Assembly: GCF_013388355.1 (NCBI RefSeq)
Contig: NZ_CP058246.1
Location: 3,658,001-3,722,000, forward strand
Origin: Flavobacterium sp. LPB0248
GTDB taxonomy: Bacteria > Bacteroidota > Bacteroidia > Flavobacteriales > Flavobacteriaceae
Direction: 5' to 3'
Length of the DNA: 64,000 bases
The notes beneath the pieces are model-generated. The model saw nothing but the letters and a program-made list of their open reading frames with translations, was not told the origin of the DNA and ran no database searches. Shown piece by piece: positions 25,692-34,475 of the stretch. Each line of letters starts with the position of its first letter. Position 1 is the first letter of the stretch. The position numbers were made by a program, and so were the translations under genes.

Positions 25692-27251
25692 TTATTTAGC
25701 AATATTTACAGCTCTTGTTTCTCTAATAACTGTAACTTTTACCTGTCCAGGATAAGTCATTTCTGTTTGGATTTTTTGTGAAATCTCAAAAGATAAGTTT
25801 GCGGCGTTGTCATCAGAAACTTTTTCACTTTCTACAATTACACGCAATTCTCTACCAGCTTGGATTGCATAAGCATTTTTAACTCCGCTGAATCCGTAAG
25901 CTACATCTTCAAGATCTTTTAGACGCTGGATGTAAGAATCAAGAACCTGACGTCTTGCACCTGGTCTAGCTCCAGAAATAGCATCACAAACCTGAATAAT
26001 TGGAGACAATAAAGATTTCATTTCAATTTCGTCGTGGTGCGCTCCAATTGCGTTGCATACTTCTTCTTTCTCGCCGTATTTCTCAGCCCACTGCATACCT
26101 AAAAGTGCGTGAGGTAAATCACTTTCTGTATCTGGCACTTTTCCGATATCGTGTAATAAACCAGCTCTTTTTGCCAGTTTTACATTCAATCCTAATTCTG
26201 CAGCCATAATACCGCAAAGTTTAGAAACCTCTCTTGAGTGTTGTAATAAGTTTTGTCCGTAAGAAGAACGGTATTTCATTCTACCTACAACTTTGATTAA
26301 TTCAGGATGTAAACCGTGAATTCCTAAGTCAATAACAGTACGTTTACCAACTTCAATAATTTCATCATCGATTTGTTTCGCTGTTTTAGCAACTACTTCT
26401 TCAATACGTGCTGGGTGAATACGTCCGTCAGTTACAAGTTTGTGCAGAGACAAACGAGCAATTTCTCTACGAACAGGATCGAAACAAGAAAGGATAATTG
26501 CTTCTGGTGTATCGTCAACAATAATTTCAACTCCAGTTGCAGCTTCTAGCGCTCTAATGTTACGTCCTTCACGTCCGATAATTCTACCTTTTACATCGTC
26601 AGATTCTATATTGAAAACAGATACACAGTTTTCTACTGCTTCTTCTGTTCCAACTCTTTGAATAGTGTTGATGATGATTTTTTTAGCTTCTTGTTGTGCG
26701 GTAAGCTTCGCCTCTTCAATAGTTTCTTGAATATGAGACATTGCTTTTGTTTTAGCCTCAGCTTTTAAGCCCTCTACTAATTGCTCTTTTGCTTCTTCTG
26801 CAGAAAGACCAGAGATTACTTCTAATTGCTGTAATTGGCTTTTGTGAAGCTTTTCAACTTCAGCTTGTTTTTTGTCTAAAACTTCAATTTTGTTTTCGTA
26901 TTCAGCTGTTCTTGCTTCAAAATCGTCGTTTACTTTTTTAGCTTTAGAAAGTTCGTTAGAAACTTGAGATTCTTTATCGCGAACACGTTTTTCTACTTCA
27001 GCCACTTTTTTGTCACGCGCTAAAATAACTTGTTCATGTTCTGATTTTAGTTCGATAAAACGCTCTTTTGCTTGAAGAATTTTATCTTTTTTGATGTTTT
27101 CTGCCTCTAAATTAGCGTCTTTTAAGATAGAAGCTGCTTCTTTTTTAGCGTTTTTAATTAGGTTTGAAATATTACTTTTCTCGATAATTTTAGCTATTGC
27201 AAATCCTGCTGCAATACCTACAATACCAATGATGATCGTTATGATGTCCAT
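25692..27251 (-). CDS. rny: Ribonuclease Y
   Basis: A 519-residue endoribonuclease. An N-terminal membrane helix ([17 protein letters not shown]) anchors it, a long coiled coil follows (about 30-190), then a KH RNA-binding domain ([20 protein letters not shown]) and an HD phosphohydrolase domain with HDIGK. RNase Y starts mRNA decay. In this window it lies 3' of the 6S-like RNA and zapA, all on the same strand. Confidence 0.97.
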   Translation of the reverse strand: MDIITIIIGIVGIAAGFAIAKIIEKSNISNLIKNAKKEAASILKDANLEAENIKKDKILQAKERFIELKSEHEQVILARDKKVAEVEKRVRDKESQVSNELSKAKKVNDDFEARTAEYENKIEVLDKKQAEVEKLHKSQLQQLEVISGLSAEEAKEQLVEGLKAEAKTKAMSHIQETIEEAKLTAQQEAKKIIINTIQRVGTEEAVENCVSVFNIESDDVKGRIIGREGRNIRALEAATGVEIIVDDTPEAIILSCFDPVRREIARLSLHKLVTDGRIHPARIEEVVAKTAKQIDDEIIEVGKRTVIDLGIHGLHPELIKVVGRMKYRSSYGQNLLQHSREVSKLCGIMAAELGLNVKLAKRAGLLHDIGKVPDTESDLPHALLGMQWAEKYGEKEEVCNAIGAHHDEIEMKSLLSPIIQVCDAISGARPGARRQVLDSYIQRLKDLEDVAYGFSGVKNAYAIQAGRELRVIVESEKVSDDNAANLSFEISQKIQTEMTYPGQVKVTVIRETRAVNIAK

Positions 27252-27271
27252 GTTTGTTAGGGTTTATATAT

Positions 27272-27434
27272 AAAAAAAGCCTACATTAATTGCTTGTATA
27301 AACTCGTAAAGACAAGTTTTGAGCTAACTCACTGTTCAAGTTTCCCAGCCAAAAGGAGGGCATACTATAGTAGCGACGATTTGCTCATTCTAAATTGTTA
27401 GTGTTGAGTTTACCAATTGTGAACTAATGTAGGC
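27272..27434 (-). ncRNA. ssrS: 6S RNA (6S-Flavo-like), candidate ssrS
   Basis: Between zapA and rny, the reverse strand carries a roughly 163-nt transcript bounded by a 13-bp closing stem: GCCTACATTAGTT (27434-27422) pairs with AATTAATGTAGGC (27291-27279), followed by seven T. Inside, GTAAACTC pairs with GAGTTTA and TGAGC with GCTCA, giving a long rod with internal bulges, as expected for 6S RNA. 6S RNA next to zapA is a conserved arrangement in many bacteria; it binds RNA polymerase holoenzyme as an open-promoter mimic. Assignment rests on location, size and pairing, not on a covariance search. Confidence 0.8.
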
Positions 27435-27460
27435 AGTATCTTAGTTTCTGTAAAGAACGT

Positions 27461-27754
27461 TTAATTTTCGAGATATTGATCTAAAAGCGTATTTAATCTT
27501 TTAATTCTTTCGATAGTTTCTTCTCCATCGATTGCATTATCAATCTGTTTTTGTTCTACTTGCGATGCAAATTGCAATGCACACATGGCTAGAACATCTT
27601 GTTTGTCACGAACCGCGTAATTTTCTTCGAACTGCTTGATCATGGCATCAATTTTTTTAGAAGCACTTCTAAGTCCTTCTTCCTGAGCCGGTTCAACCGT
27701 AAGTGGGTAAACGCGGTCGGCAATTGATATTTTAATTCTAAGCTTTCCGTCCAT
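27461..27754 (-). CDS. zapA: Cell division protein ZapA
   Basis: A 97-residue protein. The N-terminal beta part LRIKISIADRVYPLTVEPAQEEGLRSASKKID and the C-terminal coiled-coil helix (AMCALQFASQVEQKQ...) are the ZapA fold, which tetramerises and bundles FtsZ filaments at midcell. It starts 4 bp after the upstream coiled-coil gene, so they form an operon, and the 6S-like RNA follows its stop. Confidence 0.93.
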   Translation of the reverse strand: MDGKLRIKISIADRVYPLTVEPAQEEGLRSASKKIDAMIKQFEENYAVRDKQDVLAMCALQFASQVEQKQIDNAIDGEETIERIKRLNTLLDQYLEN

Positions 27755-27758
27755 ATTA

Positions 27759-28049
27759 TTAATCTGATAGTTGCGCTATGCAGTAATCAATTTCGCGAAT
27801 TAATGAATTTATTTTAAGCTTTGTCTCTCTCTTGTTATTGTCGCTGCCAAGCAACGAATTGGCTATCTTAAGTGTTTCATTTTGCTTCTTCAAAGCTTCC
27901 ATTTCCTCAGATTGTTTCTGGATAATTTGCGCAGCTTTGGCTAGTTCTAATCGTAATACTTGATTGTTTTGTTCAAAAGCCTTTGATTTCTCAAATAGCT
28001 TTTCAACTTTATATTCAAGAGTATCAATTATTTCTGCAATTACACTCAT
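27759..28049 (-). CDS. Coiled-coil protein, possible ZapB-like partner
   Basis: A 96-residue protein that is almost wholly coiled coil (heptads over about 8-75: LEYKVEKLFEKSKAFEQNNQVLRLELAKAAQII). It is first in a two-gene operon with zapA, 4 bp upstream, which suggests a division role like that of ZapB, another small coiled-coil protein linked to ZapA. Sequence identity with ZapB cannot be judged by eye, so the function is inference. A consensus promoter lies upstream. Confidence 0.75.
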   Translation of the reverse strand: MSVIAEIIDTLEYKVEKLFEKSKAFEQNNQVLRLELAKAAQIIQKQSEEMEALKKQNETLKIANSLLGSDNNKRETKLKINSLIREIDYCIAQLSD

Positions 28050-28077
28050 TATACATCCTATTCATTACTTAATCATA

Positions 28078-28107
28078 CAAAGTTAGTATTCCTTTTTATT
28101 AATGCAA
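28078..28107 (-). promoter_or_regulatory. Promoter of the coiled-coil/zapA operon
   Basis: Reverse-strand TTG (28105-28107), 19-base spacer and perfect TAACTTTG (28078-28085), about 30 bp upstream of the start codon. Confidence 0.8.
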
Positions 28108-28229
28108 TTTTTTATCGATTTTTTTACATTAAAAATAGGCAAATAAATGAAATTCAAGTTATTGTGTTTTTATGGGGGTTTTCCTCGGTTTTGCCCTGTT
28201 AATTTTTTATCTTAGCAAAAATGTTGCTT

Positions 28230-29912
28230 ATGAGATTTTCTGTACTTACCCTTCTGATTTGTAATTTTATATTTGCTCAAGCGCAATATCCTAAAGACTA
28301 TTTTCGACCTCCATTAGATATTCCAATGCAGCTTTCAGGCAATTTTGGAGAACTAAGGCCGAATCATTTTCATGCTGGTTTTGATTTAAAAACGAATCAA
28401 AGAGAGGGGCTAAGTGTACACGCAATAGCTGATGGATATGTTTCTAGGATTAAAATTTCGACTTTCGGGAACGGAAAATGTATTTACATAACCCATGCAA
28501 ACGGTTATACATCTGTTTACGGACATTTGCAAACGCCAGTTGGACCAATTTTGGATTATGTAAAAAAAACACACTACAAGGAAAAAGCGTATGAAATCGA
28601 AATGTTTCCAAAACCAGATGAGCTTCCTGTTAAAAAAGGCGATATAATTGGCCTTTCTGGAAATACGGGTTCGTCAGAAGGACCGCATCTTCATTTTGAA
28701 ATTCGAGATACCAAGACAGAATTTGTGATCAATCCGATTTTCTTTGGCTTTGACCAAAATATTAAAGATACCAAAAAGCCAACTTTGTCTAGTTTGTATG
28801 TTTATCCATTGGACAATGCTACAGTAAATCAGTCTAAACAGCCTTTGCTCGTAAATATGGCGCTTCAAAAAGACGGAACTTATCTAGCTTCAAAAGTCAA
28901 AACAAACGGAAAAATTGGTTTCGGAATTAATGCGGTAGATACAGATGATGTATCGCATAATAAAAATGGGGTTTTTAATGTTTCGACTTTTTTAAATGGA
29001 AATCAGAATTATAACTATCAATTTAATACCTATTCTTTTGATGAAATGCGTTATGTAAATGCATTGATAGATTATTCTCGTTATAAAAAATCGGGACAGC
29101 GCGTGCAGAAACTTTTTATGAAAACGCCTTTTGCATTAAGCATTATCAAAACAGATTCTCTTCGCGGTATTGTAAAAGCAGAGCCTAATTTAACTTCAAA
29201 TTACAAAATTGAAGTTTCGGATTATTTTGGGAATATGAATTCGATTACGGTTCCAATTGAGTTTGATGCTGCAATACCTCTTGTGGAGTCAGAGTCGGTT
29301 AATGGGAAATATTTCATCAAATATAATAGAGATGCTAATTTTGAGAAAGATAATATGTCAGTTTTCTTTCCAGCTGGAACTTTTTATGATGATTTTAATA
29401 TGAATTTTGATGTGAAAAATAACAAAGTTTATATTCACGATGATACGGTTCCTGTGCATTCTAATTTTACTATTTCCATAAAAGACGACACTTATCCAGA
29501 GTCTCTACGAGATAAACTTTATATTGGCAAAGGAACAAGTTTTAATGGAACCATTAGAAAAGGTGATGTTTTTACGGCGAAAGCAAAAATATTGGGAACG
29601 TACGGTTTAGTTCTCGATACGATTCCGCCAGTTGTTAAAATTGCAAAACCGATTGAAGGAAAATGGATTAGCGATCAAAAGAAAATTGATTTTACAATAA
29701 GCGATTCTCTGTCTGGAATAAAATCGTATAACGGTTATTTAAACGGAAGCTGGGTTTTGTTTGAATACGAAAATAAAGCCAGAAGAATTACTCATACTTT
29801 TGATGATCAATATTTAGCAGAGGGTGAAAACGTATTAAAAGTTGAAGTTGTTGATAATGTAGGAAATACTACTATCTTTGAAACTCATTTTTTTAGAAGT
29901 CAACAAAAATAA
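28230..29912 (+). CDS. M23 family metallopeptidase, exported
   Basis: A 560-residue protein with signal peptide (MRFSVLTLLICNFIFAQAQ). The start at 28230 is preferred over 28221 because a TATCTTAG -7-like box at 28208-28215 would put the transcript start near 28221. The LytM/M23 zinc site is intact: H51 and D55 (HAGFD, numbered from 28221), and H156/H158 in HLHFE. About 380 residues of beta-rich, probably Ig-like sequence follow. M23 enzymes cut peptidoglycan cross-bridges. It is followed 12 bp later by a TonB receptor gene in the same frame, so the two are co-transcribed. Confidence 0.9.
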   Translation: MRFSVLTLLICNFIFAQAQYPKDYFRPPLDIPMQLSGNFGELRPNHFHAGFDLKTNQREGLSVHAIADGYVSRIKISTFGNGKCIYITHANGYTSVYGHLQTPVGPILDYVKKTHYKEKAYEIEMFPKPDELPVKKGDIIGLSGNTGSSEGPHLHFEIRDTKTEFVINPIFFGFDQNIKDTKKPTLSSLYVYPLDNATVNQSKQPLLVNMALQKDGTYLASKVKTNGKIGFGINAVDTDDVSHNKNGVFNVSTFLNGNQNYNYQFNTYSFDEMRYVNALIDYSRYKKSGQRVQKLFMKTPFALSIIKTDSLRGIVKAEPNLTSNYKIEVSDYFGNMNSITVPIEFDAAIPLVESESVNGKYFIKYNRDANFEKDNMSVFFPAGTFYDDFNMNFDVKNNKVYIHDDTVPVHSNFTISIKDDTYPESLRDKLYIGKGTSFNGTIRKGDVFTAKAKILGTYGLVLDTIPPVVKIAKPIEGKWISDQKKIDFTISDSLSGIKSYNGYLNGSWVLFEYENKARRITHTFDDQYLAEGENVLKVEVVDNVGNTTIFETHFFRSQQK

Positions 29913-29924
29913 AACCCAAAATCT

Positions 29925-32390
29925 TTGAGTTACAACAGGTTTACATTCGCTTTTTTATTTTTATTTTTCAGCTGTATTGCATTAGCTCAAAATGCCCATA
30001 TTAAAGGGCTTATTTTGGATACGGAAAAACATCCTGTTGCAGGCGTAAATATTTCGTCGCAAGGAACTTCTATGCAGTCTGATGCAAATGGATTTTATGA
30101 AATTGCAATTCCATCAAATAAAAAAGTTTCTCTGATTTTTACTCACCTTTCTTTAAAAATGATGAGTTTGACAGTCAGTTTAAAAACAAATGAAGTTTTT
30201 GTTTTTAATCCGATCATGAGCAATTCTGAAGAACAAATGGGTGAAGTTTTTGTTTCTTCTGGAGGAAGAAAACGAGTTCAGGGAATAACATCAATTGATA
30301 CTGAAACCATAAAGAAGATTCCAGGTGCCAATGCCGGAATCGAAAATATTCTAAAGACACTTCCAGGCGTAAATTCCAATAATGAATTAAGCACGCAATA
30401 TATGGTGCGTGGTGGCAATTATGATGAAAATCTAGTTTATGTAAATGAGGTAGAAGTATATCGTCCGTTTTTAATTCGTTCAGGACAACAGGAAGGTTTA
30501 AGTTTTACCAATACCGATTTGGTTCAAAATGTTGAATTTTCTGCTGGTGGATTTCAGGCGAAATTTGGAGATAAATTATCTTCTGTTTTAGATATTACCT
30601 ATCGAAAGCCAACTAAGTTTGGTGCTGCCTTTGAGGCAAGTTTTTTAGGAGGAAGTGCAGCTGTCGATTTGGTTTCTAAAAATAAAAAATGGTCAGCCGT
30701 AACTGGAGTTCGCTATCGAAACAATAGTCTTTTGGTAAATAGTCAAGATACAGAAACGAACTATAAACCAACTTTTGCAGATATTCAGACCAATATAAAT
30801 TATGATATTTCTGAGAAATGGCAAATGAGCTTTTTAGGAAATATTTCTCAGAATAAATATTCGTATGAGCCTTTGGTTCGTCAGACTAATTTTGGAACAG
30901 CAGATCAGCCAATGGCTCTTGCTGTTTATTATGATGGACAAGAAAAGGATCAATACGATACTTATTTTGGTGCTTTAAAAACTACTTATAAAGCATCGCC
31001 TTCACTGACTCTTAAATTGATTGGTTCTTTATTTCATACTACAGAACAAGAGCATTTTGATATTTTGGCACAATATCGTTTAGGAAATGTAAATGCCGAA
31101 GATCCAGAAAATACATCTGCAGTTGATTTTACACGCGGAATTGGTTCTCAGCTGAATCATGCTCGAAATGATCTCGATGCTTTAATTGCAAATATAGAAT
31201 TGAAAGGAATTAAAGATTGGAAAGAAAGCCAATTGGAATTTGGTTTAAAATATACCAGAGAATCTATTCGAGATCGAGTAGTGGAGTGGGAAGTTATTGA
31301 TTCAGCAGGTTTTTCTATTAATCCGCCTTTGGTTATTCTTCCAAAAAATAATCAGCCTTATACACCTTATACGGGACCGCTTTTGCCATATCAGAATATT
31401 CGAGCGACCAATTTTAATACCATAAATCGATTCTCGGGTTACGCGCAATGGAACAAACAATCAGAAATTGGTTCGAGTCAGATCTGGTATCATTTGGGAG
31501 CGCGTTTTCAGGGTTGGAATGTTGCAGGAGCTCTAGAAGAAGGAAAAACACAATTTGTAGTAAGTCCGCGTGCGCAATTTGCGATAAAACCAGATTGGGA
31601 TAGCGATATGGTTTTTAGAATTTCGGGAGGGTTATATCATCAGCCGCCATTTTATCGAGAATTACGAGATTTGGAAGGAGTTGTAAATCCAAATGTAAAA
31701 GCTCAGGAAGCAGTTCATGTGGTTCTGAGTAACGATTATAACTTTAAAATGTGGAATCGCCCTTTTAAATGGGTAACAGAACTGTATTTTAAATCACTTT
31801 CAGATGTCAACGTTTATTCTATAGATAATGTTCGAATTCGATATGTCGCCAATAATAATGCAAAAGCCTATGCGCAAGGTCTTGATTTTAGATTGAATGG
31901 TGAATTTGTGCCAGGAACTGAATCTTGGATAAGTTTTGGATATTTGAAAACGGAAGAAAATTACGAAAACAAAGGGTATATTGCTCGCCCGACAGATCAG
32001 CGTTTGAAATTTGCGATGCTGTTTCAGGATTATATGCCAAATATTCCAAGTGTGAAAGTATATTTGAATTTGGTTTATAATACCGGTTTGCCTGGTGGTG
32101 CGCCAGCATATTCAGATCCGTATTTATATCAAAACCGATTGAATGATTATAGAAGAGCTGATATTGGTTTTGCAAAAGTTTTTGTAGATGCTAGTACGCA
32201 AAATACAAAAAAAGGCTGGCTGAAAAACTTTAAAGAATTAGCTGTTGGATTGGAAATTTTCAATCTTTTCAATAATCAAAACGCTATTACGAATACTTGG
32301 GTTCGTGATGTATATTCAAAAAATCAATATGCGATTCCAAATTATATGACTTCGAGGGTTTTTAACGTTAAGATAAATGCGAGGTTGTAA
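29925..32390 (+). CDS. TonB-dependent receptor with carboxypeptidase-like N-domain
   Basis: An 821-residue outer-membrane receptor. Only a TTG start (29925) gives a signal peptide (SYNRFTFAFLFLFFSCIALAQ); the upstream codons read straight from the M23 stop. A CarboxypepD_reg-like domain (about 23-95), plug (about 115-225, with VYVNEVEVYRPFL and GGFQAKFGDKLSSVLDI) and 22-strand barrel ending in FNVKINARL follow. There is no SusD partner, so uptake of a small ligand such as a siderophore or a peptide is possible. It sits between an M23 peptidase and a calcium-motif lipoprotein. Confidence 0.9.
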   Translation: MSYNRFTFAFLFLFFSCIALAQNAHIKGLILDTEKHPVAGVNISSQGTSMQSDANGFYEIAIPSNKKVSLIFTHLSLKMMSLTVSLKTNEVFVFNPIMSNSEEQMGEVFVSSGGRKRVQGITSIDTETIKKIPGANAGIENILKTLPGVNSNNELSTQYMVRGGNYDENLVYVNEVEVYRPFLIRSGQQEGLSFTNTDLVQNVEFSAGGFQAKFGDKLSSVLDITYRKPTKFGAAFEASFLGGSAAVDLVSKNKKWSAVTGVRYRNNSLLVNSQDTETNYKPTFADIQTNINYDISEKWQMSFLGNISQNKYSYEPLVRQTNFGTADQPMALAVYYDGQEKDQYDTYFGALKTTYKASPSLTLKLIGSLFHTTEQEHFDILAQYRLGNVNAEDPENTSAVDFTRGIGSQLNHARNDLDALIANIELKGIKDWKESQLEFGLKYTRESIRDRVVEWEVIDSAGFSINPPLVILPKNNQPYTPYTGPLLPYQNIRATNFNTINRFSGYAQWNKQSEIGSSQIWYHLGARFQGWNVAGALEEGKTQFVVSPRAQFAIKPDWDSDMVFRISGGLYHQPPFYRELRDLEGVVNPNVKAQEAVHVVLSNDYNFKMWNRPFKWVTELYFKSLSDVNVYSIDNVRIRYVANNNAKAYAQGLDFRLNGEFVPGTESWISFGYLKTEENYENKGYIARPTDQRLKFAMLFQDYMPNIPSVKVYLNLVYNTGLPGGAPAYSDPYLYQNRLNDYRRADIGFAKVFVDASTQNTKKGWLKNFKELAVGLEIFNLFNNQNAITNTWVRDVYSKNQYAIPNYMTSRVFNVKINARL

Positions 32391-32479
32391 TCTGCTTCGC
32401 AATTGTTCAGTAAAATTCAATAAAACTCAAAAATACAATCAAAAATAGTATATTTGATAATCGTATATAATCATTGTAG

Positions 32480-33199
32480 ATGAAAAAGTATTTTAAATAT
32501 ATCGCCCTTATACTTATTGGAACAGTAATAAGCTGCCGAGAAGAAGTTCAAAAACCCAAAGTAAGCTACGGTGCTTCAAATAAAGTAAGTATTACCAAAA
32601 CCGATACGACCCAAATTGAAATTGCAGATCTTCCGATTCAGTTGGAAGGCACTAATTATTTGATTCATCCGGTTGGAGATTTAAGAGTTTATGAAAGAGG
32701 CTCAAAAGCTCGTTATGGTTCTTCGAGTGTTAATGATGTGAGTTTTACAATTTCTAATTTAGGCGAATATGAAATTACAGGATATCTTCAGAATTTAAAA
32801 TTCCAAAAAGTAGATTCAGATTCTATCCGGCCATTATCAGACAAACCAGTTTTGATTTTAACAGCAACGTATTTAAAAACGGTTGCAGATAGAACGCATA
32901 ATAATGTGATGGTTTACACGCTTACAGATTCAGATACCAATAAAGATGGTAAAATAGATACTAGTGATATCAAAACTTTATACTTGAGTGATATAAGCGG
33001 AGAGAATTTCACGAAAGTTTCAGCAGATTTACAAGAATTGGTAGATTGGAGTTTAATTGAATCTAAAAACCGTTTGTATTTTAGAACTATTGAAGATACC
33101 AACCAAAATGGTCAATTTGATAAAAATGATGTTTTGCATTACAATTATATAGATTTGGCTTCTAAAAAATGGGAAGTGAAGAGTTATAAACCTATCTAA
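32480..33199 (+). CDS. Lipoprotein with two EF-hand/dockerin-like calcium loops
   Basis: A 239-residue lipoprotein: MKKYFKYIALILIGTVISC with lipobox cysteine Cys19. The C-terminal half has two calcium-loop motifs of the DxDxDGxxD type, DSDTNKDGKIDTSD (150-163) and DTNQNGQFDKND (206-217), followed by beta strands (LYLSDISGENFTKVSADL) that look like WD/propeller-type repeats. The gene is 89 bp downstream of the TonB receptor on the same strand and probably in the same operon. Function unknown; a surface or periplasmic accessory of the receptor is plausible. Confidence 0.8.
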   Translation: MKKYFKYIALILIGTVISCREEVQKPKVSYGASNKVSITKTDTTQIEIADLPIQLEGTNYLIHPVGDLRVYERGSKARYGSSSVNDVSFTISNLGEYEITGYLQNLKFQKVDSDSIRPLSDKPVLILTATYLKTVADRTHNNVMVYTLTDSDTNKDGKIDTSDIKTLYLSDISGENFTKVSADLQELVDWSLIESKNRLYFRTIEDTNQNGQFDKNDVLHYNYIDLASKKWEVKSYKPI

Positions 33200-33267
33200 G
33201 ATGCTAAGGTTCTGAGATGCTAAGAATCTAAGGTTTTATCACAGATTAAAAGGATAAGAAAGATTTT

Positions 33268-33317
33268 TATAAAAAGAGAGGCTGTTTCAATAAATTGAAA
33301 CAGCCTCTCTTTTTATA
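33268..33317. terminator. Strong bidirectional terminator
   Basis: Arms of about 20-23 bp, AAAAAGAGAGGCTGTTTCAA and its perfect inverse, with a 4-base loop and flanking A/T tracts, after the lipoprotein gene. Confidence 0.88.
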
Positions 33318-33370
33318 ATTGTTTTCATTAATGAAAACAGCATTTTCCCATTTTTATATATCAACTCGTC

Positions 33371-33550
33371 ATTCCGTAGGAATGTCTGGTCGGTAAAAAA
33401 AAATGATGTCCGACCAAATTTACGTTCCGTAGGAACGTTTGATGCATTGCATTGTTTAAAAAAAATACACCAAAAATCAAACGTTCCTACGGAACGTAAA
33501 TAACTGTAACTATATAATTTTTCTACCAATGAAATGTTCTTACGGAACAT
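33371..33550. repeat. Cluster of CGTTCCTACGGAACG-type palindromes
   Basis: Four related palindromes: ATTCCGTAGGAAT (33371-33383), ACGTTCCGTAGGAACGTTT (33422-33440), ACGTTCCTACGGAACGT (33481-33497) and ATGTTCTTACGGAACAT (33534-33550). The first is followed by a GGTCGG/CCGACC hairpin. They resemble REP-like intergenic elements of flavobacteria. Confidence 0.75.
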
Positions 33551-33643
33551 AATCAAATCAGAAACGGAAAAAAAAATCTAATCCTTTTAGTCCGTGGCAA
33601 GAAAAAAAACTTAGAATCTTAGTATCTAAGAACCTTAGCAACT

Positions 33644-34369
33644 TTAAATCAATATATCACTTTCTAGATCTGATTTTTCGATTTCAAAACCAAAACCAAG
33701 GCGTTCGACCAATTCTATGACTAGTTTTTTGTACCAGTTTTCAGATTTTGGATGAATGTATATTTTTTCGATCAATTGATTGATGTCGACGTTGATTTTT
33801 AATCCGTCGTTTAATTTGATATCGCTTTTTGAAGTGTCACTCAGAATTCTAACTTCTCTTTCGTATTGAAAACTTTTTCTTTTGAATAAAAACGGAAAGA
33901 ACAAATCATCAAACGGAATGTATTCTTTTTTGTAATCAATGTAATTTACTTCGCCAATATACTGATCGAAGTTATTCTCGGGTTTTACTGCTTTTTGCAG
34001 TCTTCGAATGGTGGACTGAATAGCTAAACCTTCATTATTTTTGGTAAAAATCTGCCACATGGCAAAAGATTCGTATTCGTTAATATGCCAGCTACTAATG
34101 GCTACTTTTTCGCGATGTGTTTTGTAGTAGTTTAAAAACTCTGGATTGTCTGCAGCAAGTTTTTTTATCTCTTCATAAGTCGGTTCGCTAAAAGTGCCTT
34201 CGTATTGATCTTCAAACTTGTCCGAACGCGACATAAAAAGTTTCTTCGAAAGTAATAAATCAAGAAATTTAGATAAGTCAAGATATTTCCAAACAATAGT
34301 ATCGGGATCGTCGGGAAGTTTTATGTTGGGGTTGTTAAGATACATTTTCTTTAGATTAAATGATTTCAA
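33644..34369 (-). CDS. DUF2971 domain-containing protein
   Basis: A 241-residue soluble protein. VWKYLDLSKFLDLLLSKKLFMSRSDKFEDQYEGTFSE and later SSWHINEYESFAMWQIFTKNNEGLAI and FKRKSFQYEREVRIL are the blocks of DUF2971, a family of unknown function common in bacteria, sometimes near restriction or defence genes. The start may be the internal ATG (MYLNNPNIKLPDD). No defence gene lies nearby, so no role is inferred. It stands alone between a repeat gap and the ABC exporter. Confidence 0.88.
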   Translation of the reverse strand: MKSFNLKKMYLNNPNIKLPDDPDTIVWKYLDLSKFLDLLLSKKLFMSRSDKFEDQYEGTFSEPTYEEIKKLAADNPEFLNYYKTHREKVAISSWHINEYESFAMWQIFTKNNEGLAIQSTIRRLQKAVKPENNFDQYIGEVNYIDYKKEYIPFDDLFFPFLFKRKSFQYEREVRILSDTSKSDIKLNDGLKINVDINQLIEKIYIHPKSENWYKKLVIELVERLGFGFEIEKSDLESDILI

Positions 34370-34475
34370 TCTTTAACTAACCTAAAGTTATAAAAATAAA
34401 CACAGATTAAAGAAATTAAACTGAGTTTTAATATTTCCTTAATCTGTGCATTATTAATTTGGTATTAATGATTTC

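Larger units (their letters stand above)
33200..33643. other. Gene-free gap rich in hairpins and repeats
   Basis: These 444 bp contain no credible gene; a 89-codon open frame on the minus strand (33287-33556) runs through the palindromes and is rejected. The gap holds a strong terminator, four GTTCC-TACGGAAC-type palindromes (33371-33550) and the word repeats CTAAGATGCTAAGG / CTTAGAATCTTAG at its two edges in opposite orientation. Confidence 0.75.

Noticed and set aside
13573..33550. Short palindromes as a CRISPR array
   Set aside because: The units are scattered, palindromic and irregularly spaced, with no regular repeat-spacer pattern and no cas genes.
33287..33556. 89-codon frame on the minus strand in the repeat gap
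   Set aside because: It runs through palindromes and a terminator, has no family signal and unusual composition; it is a by-product of repeats.
33644..34369. DUF2971 gene as a defence-system component
   Set aside because: No toxin, restriction, nuclease or antitoxin gene is nearby; membership alone does not support it.
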